A stretch of DNA of 50,276 nucleotides, from the NCBI GenBank assembly GCA_003246455.1, contig QKAF01000096.1, positions 1 through 50,276 on the forward strand, written 5' to 3'. Positions 1-7,496 of this stretch are shown piece after piece; position 1 is the first letter of the stretch; each line of letters opens with the position of its first letter. This DNA comes from Bacteroidota bacterium (GTDB taxonomy: Bacteria; Bacteroidota; Ignavibacteria; SZUA-365). The position numbers and the translations under genes were made by a program. The notes under the pieces are model-generated. The model was given only the letters and a program-made list of their open reading frames with translations, was not told where the DNA came from and ran no database searches.

Positions 1-1
1 G

Positions 2-289
2 CTTGTCGCTGGAGATCTGACACTCGATATGGCCTATCCGAACCCGCTCGAGTCCAGCACGTCCATCAAGTACACGCTCGAGTCCGACGGCTATGTCCTG
101 ATGGCGGTGTACAACGCACTCGGTCAGAAGGTCCGTGACCTTGTCGATTCCGACATGCCTGCCGGAAGCTTCAATGTCACCTGGGACGGAACGGATGCGT
201 TCGGAAACAATGTTCCGAGCGGACAGTACTTCATCCGCCTCGGGATGGGTGACAATATGACCACCACGCAGCTCAGCGTGAAGCGATAA
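2..289 (+). CDS. C-terminal end of a secreted protein with T9SS type A sorting domain (5' truncated)
   Basis: The reading frame is open from base 2 of the window, so only the last 95 residues are visible; an ATG at 29 is internal. The visible part is a FlgD-like Ig fold of the type IX secretion sorting-signal kind: a YPNP turn followed by alternating strands (SIKYTL, VLMAVYNALGQKVRDLV), a WDGTD turn and SGQYFIRL near the end. In FCB bacteria this domain is recognised by the type IX machinery, and the protein is secreted or attached to the cell surface. The function of the missing N-terminal part cannot be told. A similar domain closes the gene at 25587-26378. A good hairpin terminator follows at 307-347. 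Confidence 0.85.
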   Translation, partial: LVAGDLTLDMAYPNPLESSTSIKYTLESDGYVLMAVYNALGQKVRDLVDSDMPAGSFNVTWDGTDAFGNNVPSGQYFIRLGMGDNMTTTQLSVKR

Positions 290-306
290 CATTTCCCATC
301 TCACAG

Positions 307-347
307 CAGGGGCTCCGCCAGCGATGGCAGGGCCCCTGTTTTTGTTT
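307..347 (+). terminator. Rho-independent terminator
   Basis: The arms CAGGGGC (307-313) and GCCCCTG (332-338) form a stem that can be extended by inner pairing, followed directly by TTTTTGTTT. It lies just after the stop codon at 289 and separates the truncated secreted protein from xdhC. Confidence 0.8.
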
Positions 348-461
348 CCGTGGACGCGCAATTGACATTCGCCTGAGCATCCCGTAGTTTCTTCCCCGAC
401 AATGAAACGCTCTTCCACGCACTTCGCCGGAGCCGGCGGAGTCCTTATCGGGGAAACGACC

Positions 462-1541
462 ATGCATGAGATCCTTTCCGCGCTGCTGCGTGCCATCGAT
501 CAGGACCAGGCGGTCGCGCTCGCGACCCTGATTGAAACCCGGGGTTCGACGCCGCAGGTCACCGGCGCCTCGGCGCTGTTCACCGCCGGCGGACTGTTCC
601 GCGGTACGCTCGGCGGCGGACTGCTCGAAGCGCGCGGCCAGCAGCGTGCCCTTGAAGCCCTGCATGCTGGTGGGCCGGTGATGTTCCGCTGCGACCTCAT
701 GTCGGACATCGCCGATGCGGAAGGAGCCATCTGCGGCGGATCTGCCCTGATCCTCATCGATGACCGTCCTGCCGAGCACGCCGCGGCGTTCCGCGACATG
801 GCATCGGCGCTGAAGGAGGGAGCCGCCGGCGCGTTGATCACCAACATTGCAGCCGCTGGGGGAGAAGGGGTGCGGCTTCACCGCCACTGGGTTTCGGAAG
901 CGGAAGCAGGCGGCACTGCGGACGGGGCATGGTATTCGGCGCAGCTTCCGGACATCGCCCGTGCCATCGCCAGCGGCAGGGCGGTGATCCTCCCTGGTAC
1001 CGGGGAGGCTCACGACCGGGAGGAGAGCGCAAAGCAGGTCAGCGTCATACCCGTGTATCCGCCGCCGCATCTGATCATCACCGGTGCGGGACACGTGGGA
1101 CGCGCGCTGGCGCATTATGCCGCGCGGCTGGATTTCCGGGTGACCGTGATCGACGACAGGGAAGAACTGGCGAACAGTACGGCGATTCCGGAAGCCGACA
1201 GCATTATCGTCGACGCGGGCGGAGCAGCGATCGCACGTCTGCCGATTCACCGCGACACCTATATCGTCATCGTCAATCGCGGCCATCGCGGCGACGCGGA
1301 GGTGCTTCGGCAGTGCATCGCCTCCGACGCCGCGTACATCGGCATGATCGGCAGCACGCGGAAAATCGCGCAGATGCGGCTGCAGTTCATCGAGGAGCAA
1401 TGGGCCACGCCGGCGCAGTTCGACCGCGTGCACGCGCCCGTGGGCATGGACATCGACGCTGAAACGGTGGAGGAAATCGCCGTGAGCATCGCGGCGGAGC
1501 TGGTCGCGGTGCGCGCGAAGCTGCGGGGAGCTGCCCGGTGA
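462..1541 (+). CDS. xdhC: XdhC/CoxI family molybdenum hydroxylase maturation factor
   Basis: 359 residues. XdhC-family proteins bind molybdenum cofactor, protect it during sulfuration and hand it to xanthine-dehydrogenase-family enzymes in the cytoplasm. The N-terminal XdhC/CoxI domain shows ATLIETRGSTPQ and GTLGGGLLEA; a C-terminal Rossmann domain shows ITGAGHVGRALA and the family-typical YIGMIGSTRK. An in-frame ATG at 402 exists, but 462 is preferred because the family alignment starts near MHEIL and a weak GGGGAAA Shine-Dalgarno lies ahead of it. The GTG of the next gene overlaps its TGA stop (GTGA), so the two are translationally coupled. The only obvious client in the window is the molybdenum hydroxylase at 21738-25490, over 19 kb downstream. 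Confidence 0.88.
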   Translation: MHEILSALLRAIDQDQAVALATLIETRGSTPQVTGASALFTAGGLFRGTLGGGLLEARGQQRALEALHAGGPVMFRCDLMSDIADAEGAICGGSALILIDDRPAEHAAAFRDMASALKEGAAGALITNIAAAGGEGVRLHRHWVSEAEAGGTADGAWYSAQLPDIARAIASGRAVILPGTGEAHDREESAKQVSVIPVYPPPHLIITGAGHVGRALAHYAARLDFRVTVIDDREELANSTAIPEADSIIVDAGGAAIARLPIHRDTYIVIVNRGHRGDAEVLRQCIASDAAYIGMIGSTRKIAQMRLQFIEEQWATPAQFDRVHAPVGMDIDAETVEEIAVSIAAELVAVRAKLRGAAR

Positions 1542-2134
1542 TACGCGCCCTGGTACTGGCTGCCGGCGAATCGCGCAGGATGGGACAGCCGAAAATGCTG
1601 CTGCCGTTCCGCGATACCACCATCATCGCCGCGGTCGCGGGCACGGCGCTCGCTTCGTCCGCCGACAGCGTGCATATCGTGCTCGGTGCCCGCGCGGAAG
1701 ACATCCGCGCCGCCGTCGAAGGGCTGCCTGTTGCGTTCGTCATGAACGCGGCGTACCGGCTGGGAATGCTCACATCCATTCAGGCGGGCGTCCGCGCGAT
1801 GCCCGCCGAGACGCGTGCCGTGCTTCTCATGCTCGGCGATCAGCCGGAAATTCCTGCGGAAACACTCGATCGCGTCATCGATGCGTGGCAGCGGTCGCGA
1901 TCCGGGTTCGCCCTGCCGATCATCGGCGGGAAACGCGGACATCCGCTGCTCATCGACATGCGCCATCGCGACGAACTCCTGGCGCTGTCCCCGGAATCCG
2001 GAATGCGTCCGCTGCTCGCGGCGCACGCAGACGAGATCCTGCACGTTCCCGTCGAAAGCGATGCGGTGCTCCGGGACCTCGACACTCCCGACGATTACCG
2101 CCGCCTCACGGCCCGCAATGAAGGGGGGATCTGA
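1538..2134 (+). CDS. mocA: MocA-like molybdenum cofactor cytidylyltransferase
   Basis: 198 residues, GTG start overlapping the xdhC stop. The N-terminus has the nucleotidyltransferase signature LAAGESRRMGQPKMLLPF, and LMLGDQPEIP carries the metal-binding region of the MobA/MocA fold. MocA transfers CMP to molybdopterin to make the dinucleotide cofactor used by xanthine-dehydrogenase-family enzymes with MCD; MobA would instead make the guanine form. Pairing with xdhC favours the MocA role, because both serve the same class of hydroxylase. Length matches the family (about 190-200). A purely sequence-based split between MocA and other NTP-transferase family members is not certain. Confidence 0.83.
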   Translation: MIRALVLAAGESRRMGQPKMLLPFRDTTIIAAVAGTALASSADSVHIVLGARAEDIRAAVEGLPVAFVMNAAYRLGMLTSIQAGVRAMPAETRAVLLMLGDQPEIPAETLDRVIDAWQRSRSGFALPIIGGKRGHPLLIDMRHRDELLALSPESGMRPLLAAHADEILHVPVESDAVLRDLDTPDDYRRLTARNEGGI

Positions 2135-2192
2135 CCCGCATCCCGCTCCCCGGGGCCTGCTGACGGCACCGCGCGTTCCGTATTTCGTTCAG

Positions 2193-2221
2193 TTGCATCA
2201 ACAGATGTTTTTATCTATATT
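2193..2221 (+). promoter_or_regulatory. Predicted promoter
   Basis: TTGCAT (2193-2198) and TATATT (2216-2221) are separated by exactly 17 bases in a locally AT-rich stretch. Four of six bases match the -35 consensus and five of six the -10 consensus. It points toward the thiolase gene, whose start lies about 410 bases downstream. Confidence 0.5.
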
Positions 2222-2329
2222 CGCCACATCTACTCGACACACGCACCTGTACCTCACAGACGCACCTGCCAGATAATCGCACCTTCCTGTCCGTCTCCCA
2301 CTATCCCACGGTGCCGAACAGCGGACATG

Positions 2330-2370
2330 CCGTTCTCCGTTGCTGCCCGGACTTTCCGGCAGGGGAACGG
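2330..2370 (+). other. Stable compound hairpin in the presumed leader RNA
   Basis: An outer stem CCGTTCTC/GGGAACGG (2330-2337 with 2363-2370, one U-G pair) encloses an inner stem CTGCC-GGA/TCC-GGCAG (2343-2351 with 2355-2362, one bulged C). There is no U-run after it, so it is not an intrinsic terminator as written. The ACGGAC at 2367-2372 could instead pair with GTCCGT at 2289-2294, giving two mutually exclusive folds. Confidence 0.4.
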
Positions 2371-2545
2371 ACGCATCTCTCCTACAGACGATTGAACTGA
2401 TTTCGGCCATTCGACACGCTTCGGCGTCTCGCAGCTGATACCACGCACCTAACGGATTACGCATCCTGAACCGCAACGGGCCAATGCGCGATTACGCGCG
2501 CACTCCGATTGCCGCAGCGCATTTCCTTGCCGCGCGGGGTTCTTG

Positions 2546-2566
2546 TATCGCGATAAAGCGATATTA
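2546..2566. promoter_or_regulatory. Candidate operator palindrome
   Basis: TATCGCGATA (2546-2555) is a perfect 10-base palindrome, followed two bases later by GCGATA (2558-2563), which repeats its right half. It sits 66-86 bases ahead of the thiolase ATG and 22 bases ahead of a TATAAA box (2588-2593). This is a typical place for a repressor or activator site, but no regulator gene is nearby. Confidence 0.35.
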
Positions 2567-2631
2567 CCGTCTTTAGTGCTGATGCTGTATAAAAATCAAT
2601 CACGTTGTACAATTCGGATAAGAAAGCGCGC

Positions 2632-3903
2632 ATGAGCAAGAAACAGCGGGAAGCGGTTATCGTCGGCGCCGCACGGACGCCGATCGGGAAGCACGGCGGG
2701 TACTACAACGCACTGCCTGCAGAGGATCTCGGGGTGTACGCGATGGAGGAGGCGCTGAAGCGCGGCGCGGTGGATCTGTCGAAGGTGCGGATCGACCACG
2801 TCGTCGCCGGGATGATCTATATCGACGCGCGGAACCAGCAGATCTACCTGCCCCGGAACGTGTCGACCCGCGTCGCGGCGCGCTTCGGCGATACCGACAA
2901 TCTGAACGTCGCGCCGGGCAAGACGACGCTGCGGATCTGCGGCACCGGATTCCAGACGCTGGCGGACGCCCACGATCTGCTGACGGGGGACGAACAGCAC
3001 CGGATGAACTGCGTGATCGCTTTCGCCACTGAAAACATGTCGCAGACGAGCCTGGTGCACCAGGGGCGGCGACTGAAAGACGACGTCTGGAGTTTTTCCG
3101 ACGCGCCGGTGAGGGACTACCTCCTCGAGGGATTCAACCACTACCGTTTCAATACCCTGATGCCGCGCACCGCCGAGGAGTACGGCGCACAAACCGGCAT
3201 CACGCTCGACGAGTGCATCCGCTTCAGCTGCCTGAGCCACGAGCGCGCCCGGCATGCACAGATGCATCAGTGGAATCGCTATGCCGAGCCCAACGGGAAT
3301 GACCACCTCCGCGGAAGCTTCGCCCTCGACGCCGTCGACGAAGACGGCATCGCGATCAGCGTCTGGCGCGACGAAGGCACGCGCTACGATGCGACCTATG
3401 ACGAACTGGCGAAGCTTCGGCCGCTCGTCAAGCCGGACGGGCTCGTCACGCCGGGCACGGCCAGTCAGATCAGCGACGGTGCTGCCGCTGCCGTGGTCAT
3501 GGATCGGGATTTCGCAGAGAAAAACGGCATCCCGTATCTCGCGATTCTGCGCGGTTACCATTTCGCGACCGTCGATCCCCGCATCATGGGACAGGGACCG
3601 GTGCCGGCCGTCAACGGCCTGCTCGAGAAGCTCGGGATGAAGAAAACGGACGTCGACCTGTTCGAAGTCAACGAAGCCTTCGCGGCACAGTACCTCGGGG
3701 TCGAGAAGGAACTCGGGCTGCCGCGCGATGCGACGAACGTGAACGGCGGGGCGATCGCCATCGGCCACAACATCGCCGCGACCGGACTCCGCATCACGAT
3801 CGACATGATCTACGAGCTGATACGGCGCGATCAGAAGATCGGCATCGCATCCGCCTGTATCGGCGGAGGACAGGGTGGCGCAGTCTGCGTCGAAATCGTC
3901 TGA
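2632..3903 (+). CDS. Thiolase (acetyl-CoA acyltransferase family)
   Basis: 423 residues. Thiolases cleave 3-oxoacyl-CoA with CoA. The nucleophile is Cys103 in RICGTGFQ; NEAFA, His379 in AIAIGHN and Cys409 in SACIGGGQGG complete the catalytic set, so it should be active. The usual GHPxGxxG loop reads GHNIAATG, a divergent form. A TTG at 2605 would add nine residues; ATG 2632 is preferred because MSKKQREAVIVGAARTP aligns with the family start. It is the first gene of the aromatic cluster and lies next to a hydroxyacyl-CoA dehydrogenase. A likely role, by context, is thiolysis of 3-oxopimelyl-CoA formed from the ring-opening product; the substrate is inferred. Confidence 0.88.
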   Translation: MSKKQREAVIVGAARTPIGKHGGYYNALPAEDLGVYAMEEALKRGAVDLSKVRIDHVVAGMIYIDARNQQIYLPRNVSTRVAARFGDTDNLNVAPGKTTLRICGTGFQTLADAHDLLTGDEQHRMNCVIAFATENMSQTSLVHQGRRLKDDVWSFSDAPVRDYLLEGFNHYRFNTLMPRTAEEYGAQTGITLDECIRFSCLSHERARHAQMHQWNRYAEPNGNDHLRGSFALDAVDEDGIAISVWRDEGTRYDATYDELAKLRPLVKPDGLVTPGTASQISDGAAAAVVMDRDFAEKNGIPYLAILRGYHFATVDPRIMGQGPVPAVNGLLEKLGMKKTDVDLFEVNEAFAAQYLGVEKELGLPRDATNVNGGAIAIGHNIAATGLRITIDMIYELIRRDQKIGIASACIGGGQGGAVCVEIV

Positions 3904-4025
3904 GCCGCACTGGACCGACGACGTGTGCGAGTCGGTTTCCGGAACGCAGGAACGCCAGCCGGCAGCCGCCATGACCGGGAACGACGGGTTTTTGAATGAA
4001 CCGCAACTGAATGAGGACATCTGAT

Positions 4026-6485
4026 ATGGGCATGTGCTTTTCGTACGGGAACCGCCTTCTCCAGAGACAGGTCGCCAGGCTCAACCGGGTGCGCACGATC
4101 GCATTGATCGGCGCCGGCACGATGGGAATCGGTATCGGGCTCGACCTGCTGAACAAAACTGCCTGCGCCATCACGTTCATCGATATCGCCGATGCCGCCC
4201 TGGAACGCGCACAGAAGGAGATTGCGGCCTACGCGGACGGCCTCGTCGCGGGTGGTCGCATGCTTCCCGAGGATCGGGACGCATACCTGTCGCGCGTACG
4301 ATACACCAGCGACTACGCCTCGCTGAAGGAGGCGCAGATCGTGTGGGAAATCGCCACCGAGCGCCTCGACATCAAGAAGGCCATATTCGCCCAGATCGAA
4401 AAACACGCGGACCTCGATCAGCTTGTCTTCGTATTCTCCAACACGTCCTCCCATACGACGGAGGAACTCGCGGTGCTGTTCCAGGACCGCTTCCTGCGCG
4501 ACCGCTTCCTCACCGGGCACGGGTATTTCCCCTTCCATCTCAACAGGCTGTTCGACGTAATGCGGGGGAAATACGCCAGCGAGGAAACCTTCATCGCGGG
4601 CGTCGCTTTCGCGGAGCAGATTCTCGAGAAAAAGACCATGGCGATGGTCAGCGATCATCACGGCTATATCGCAGATCCGATTTTCCAGGGCATGGGTGCC
4701 ATCGTCAGTTGGGACGTGAGAACCGGGCAGGACATCATCGACCTCGCCTCGGTGTTCGCCATGATCACCGCCAATCCCTTCCAGGTACTCGACCGCACAG
4801 GGCACATGCCGTACACCGAGAGCGGCCACCATCTCGGGACCGCCCTGCCGGCAGACGACAGGCTGCGTTCGATTTACGACCAGGACGGGCGGCATTACCC
4901 GCAGTGGATCGGCGACCTGGAAATGGCCGGCCGCACCGGTATCGCGTCGCCTGCGCGGGAGGGCTTCTTCAAGTGGGAGGGAAAGAGCGGGCGCGAAAAG
5001 CCGGTGCTGGTCTACGATCCGACGAAGGGCGAGTACGTGCCCTACACCGAGCCGGATGCGGCGGCATACTGGTCGCTGGCCGGCGCGAATGCACTCGATC
5101 ATCGGAACGCCGCGATAAAGAGCATCGACGGACTCATTCACATCGCAGAAGCCGAGGACATGGGAGGAAAGACCTTCCGCCGGTATGTGCTGCCGATCAT
5201 GCTCTACGGTCTCGACCTCGTGCAGGACGGGTACGCCTCCGCAGGCGACGTGAATTCCGCGACGAAGGTCGGGCTGCGCTTCAAGAACGGCCTGATCGAG
5301 ATCATCGACGGTTTCATCCGGCACTTCGGCATCGACGGACTTCTCGCGCTGATGCGCCGGGCTGCCGCCGACAATCCCGACCGCGCCGCACTGTATGACG
5401 TGGACGGCAGTATCGGACCGCGCAAAGGCAAGCCGTGTCTTCTCCATACGCTCAGGAAAAACGGCAGGACCACGCTCTTCGGTTACGGCCGCATCTACGG
5501 GACGCCCGTCAGCCAGTACAACGTCGTGACGGGCACGATGGAGCCGTATTACAACGATCTGCGCTTCGTGTATCCGAACCGGAAAGACCGCGTCGCGTCC
5601 GTCATTTTCGACAACCCGCTTCGCGGGAATGTCTGGAACCGCTATACACTCGATCAGCTCGACCACGCGATCGGCGTCTCGATGGAACTCTATGAGAAAG
5701 GCCTGCTCGGCGCGATCATCTTCACCGCGTCCGGCGTGAACATGCGCATGCTCGGCGCCGATGCGCGGCAGTTCAACCGGGGCTGGTTCGACGCGAATGC
5801 CGGGTATCAATTCCTGGGTGAGGAAGACGCCTCATGGTTCACCCGCGCGGGAATGCGGCTATTCCGCTTCATCCAGGAAAGCCCGATATGGACGATCGGC
5901 GTTTTCGGCGAGAAATGGGGCGGCGGTGCGGAGTTCACCTATTTCCTCAACCAGCGCTTCGACGTGATATCCCATGGAGTGGAATTCGACACGCTGTCCC
6001 GGGAGATGGTGCGGCGCGAGAGGAAGAACTACAATCAGCCCGAACTTGAATATGCCATCCTCGCCGGCTTCGGCGGGGTGCAGGAGCTGCGGCGGCTGGG
6101 GATGGGCGATTCGGTGATCGACGAACTCTTCCTCCAGGGAATGACCGGCACGCGCGCCTACCAGGTCGGACTGAGCAACGGCGTCGGCGACGACGAACAC
6201 GCGCTGCTGGAAAAAGCCTATGAAATCGCGCGTCTGCGTCAGAAGTATGCCGCGCCGTATTCCGTCGCGCTGTACGAACAGCAGAAAGCCCGCGCCTTCC
6301 GTCACGGCATCGACGACGAGGCGCTCGTGCGCGAAACAGGAGAGACCTTCAATCCCGATGTGAATCCGTACGTGTCGACCGGCCTGCTCCGCCTGCTCAA
6401 TATGGGCGGAAAGAATCCGCCGATGGACCCGACGCCCCGCGGCGTGCTGCCCGGCTGGACGAACACGTACGCGCAGCTGTTCTGA
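4026..6485 (+). CDS. 3-hydroxyacyl-CoA dehydrogenase / enoyl-CoA hydratase fusion protein
   Basis: 819 residues, with the dehydrogenase first and the crotonase domain last, as in FadN-type rather than FadB-type proteins. Residues 29-34 are the NAD-binding GAGTMG, followed by FSNTSSH and His165 in TGHGYFPF; the C-terminal 3HCDH helical part runs to about residue 480. The crotonase part (about 525-775) keeps GGGAEF (Glu636) and QPE (Glu673), aligning with the two catalytic glutamates of crotonase. The Glu of the dehydrogenase His-Glu pair is Asp177 here (LFDV for the usual VEV). ATG 4026 has GAGGA eight bases upstream, better than ATG 4011. Expected role: hydration and oxidation steps of pimelyl/3-hydroxypimelyl-CoA beta-oxidation; substrate inferred from context. 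Confidence 0.88.
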   Translation: MGMCFSYGNRLLQRQVARLNRVRTIALIGAGTMGIGIGLDLLNKTACAITFIDIADAALERAQKEIAAYADGLVAGGRMLPEDRDAYLSRVRYTSDYASLKEAQIVWEIATERLDIKKAIFAQIEKHADLDQLVFVFSNTSSHTTEELAVLFQDRFLRDRFLTGHGYFPFHLNRLFDVMRGKYASEETFIAGVAFAEQILEKKTMAMVSDHHGYIADPIFQGMGAIVSWDVRTGQDIIDLASVFAMITANPFQVLDRTGHMPYTESGHHLGTALPADDRLRSIYDQDGRHYPQWIGDLEMAGRTGIASPAREGFFKWEGKSGREKPVLVYDPTKGEYVPYTEPDAAAYWSLAGANALDHRNAAIKSIDGLIHIAEAEDMGGKTFRRYVLPIMLYGLDLVQDGYASAGDVNSATKVGLRFKNGLIEIIDGFIRHFGIDGLLALMRRAAADNPDRAALYDVDGSIGPRKGKPCLLHTLRKNGRTTLFGYGRIYGTPVSQYNVVTGTMEPYYNDLRFVYPNRKDRVASVIFDNPLRGNVWNRYTLDQLDHAIGVSMELYEKGLLGAIIFTASGVNMRMLGADARQFNRGWFDANAGYQFLGEEDASWFTRAGMRLFRFIQESPIWTIGVFGEKWGGGAEFTYFLNQRFDVISHGVEFDTLSREMVRRERKNYNQPELEYAILAGFGGVQELRRLGMGDSVIDELFLQGMTGTRAYQVGLSNGVGDDEHALLEKAYEIARLRQKYAAPYSVALYEQQKARAFRHGIDDEALVRETGETFNPDVNPYVSTGLLRLLNMGGKNPPMDPTPRGVLPGWTNTYAQLF

Positions 6486-6533
6486 CCCGACGGCAAACGA
6501 CACTCACCACCTGGACAAAACCGGAGAATCGAA

Positions 6534-7496
6534 ATGAACAAACAAAGAATCGCAGTCATCGGAGCGGGTCCGGTCGGTTCGATCCTCTCTGCGCATCTGA
6601 GCAATGCGGAACACGAGGTGCACCTGGTGGAGGTGCAGACGCACCTGATGGAAGCCATCAAGGAACAGGGGCTGCAGATCGTCGGCATCGAGGAGCTGTA
6701 CGCGCGTGTCGACGAAACCTATCACGAGATCGAGGCCCTGAAGGGCATACCCATCGACACGGTGTTCATCTGTTCGAAAGCGATAGACCTCCCCGCGGTA
6801 TCCCGGTCGCTCGAGGAACTCGGGCTCACGGACACCAATTTCGTCAGCTACCAGAACGGCATCGACAACGAGCAGGTGCTGGCGAAGCATTTTCCGAAAG
6901 AACGCGTGTTTCGTACCGTCGTCAATTACGCCGGGATGATCACGCGTCCGGGCGTGGTGCGCATGACCTTCTTCCACCCGCCGAATCATATCGGACAGAT
7001 CGTGCCCGATGGCGTGGATCGCGCGAAGGAACTCGCGCAGATGATGAACGAGGTGGGAATCGAAACGCGGTACGCCGAGTGCGTGCAGAAAGAGGCATGG
7101 CGCAAATCCATTCTCAATTCGGTGCTGATGCCCGTATCCGTTACGACGCGGCTGACGATGGCCCGCATCATGGAGACGCCGTCTCTGAGCGCCATCGTGA
7201 AGGCGCTGATGAAGGATTTCGTGGAAGTCGCGCGCTGCGAGGGCTATGACTACGGACCGGACTTCGAGAAAAATGCCATCGAATACCTGGCGACGGCCGG
7301 CGACCACAAGCCCTCGATGCTCATGGATTTCGAAGCGGGGCGTCCCCTCGAGATCGACTACCTCAACAACAAGATCCAGGAGTACGCGGAGAAGCACGGC
7401 ATCACCTGCGCGTACAACAAGCTGCTGTGCTCGGTCATACACGGGCTGCTGATCGATCGCGACGTCGTCAACGGAAAGCATGCGAATGCCGCGTAG
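6534..7496 (+). CDS. Ketopantoate reductase (ApbA/PanE) family dehydrogenase
   Basis: 320 residues with GGAG eight bases before the ATG. The N-terminus is a Rossmann fold (VIGAGPVGSIL); the C-terminal helical domain has the family lysine in EAWRKSILNSV and the DFEAGRPLEIDYLNNKI signature. True PanE reduces ketopantoate to pantoate with NADPH. Its place inside an aromatic-degradation run and the 17-base overlap with the next gene suggest a paralogue that oxidises or reduces a pathway 2- or 3-oxo acid or CoA ester. Nothing in the sequence fixes the substrate, and a pantothenate role remains possible. Confidence 0.8.
   Translation: MNKQRIAVIGAGPVGSILSAHLSNAEHEVHLVEVQTHLMEAIKEQGLQIVGIEELYARVDETYHEIEALKGIPIDTVFICSKAIDLPAVSRSLEELGLTDTNFVSYQNGIDNEQVLAKHFPKERVFRTVVNYAGMITRPGVVRMTFFHPPNHIGQIVPDGVDRAKELAQMMNEVGIETRYAECVQKEAWRKSILNSVLMPVSVTTRLTMARIMETPSLSAIVKALMKDFVEVARCEGYDYGPDFEKNAIEYLATAGDHKPSMLMDFEAGRPLEIDYLNNKIQEYAEKHGITCAYNKLLCSVIHGLLIDRDVVNGKHANAA

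Larger units (their letters stand above)
2135..2631 (+). promoter_or_regulatory. 497-base gene-free region upstream of the aromatic degradation genes
   Basis: No convincing gene is present here. It holds a good sigma-70-like promoter (2193-2221), a strong compound hairpin (2330-2370), an alternative pairing partner for that hairpin (2289-2294), a perfect 10-base palindrome (2546-2555), and a TATAAA box at 2588-2593 close to the first gene. If transcription starts near 2228, the leader would be about 400 nt, long enough for RNA-level control. GC content is visibly lower in 2190-2230 and 2540-2620 than in the genes, as expected of promoter DNA. Confidence 0.5.

Noticed and set aside
362-390. 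TTGACA with a 17-base-spaced TAGTTT ahead of xdhC
   Set aside because: The -35 box is perfect but the -10 match is only three of six, so it is left as a weak possibility.
402-461. Upstream ATG for xdhC at 402
   Set aside because: The added 20 residues do not look like the family and no ribosome site precedes it; ATG 462 aligns better.
2198-2476. Minus-strand frames in the gap upstream of the thiolase
   Set aside because: Short, without a ribosome site or protein-like composition, and overlapping a good plus-strand promoter and stable hairpin.
3831-5810. Long minus-strand open frame of 659 codons
   Set aside because: It lies opposite the thiolase and hydroxyacyl-CoA dehydrogenase fusion, has a His/Arg/Val-rich composition typical of the antisense of GC-rich genes and no recognisable motif.
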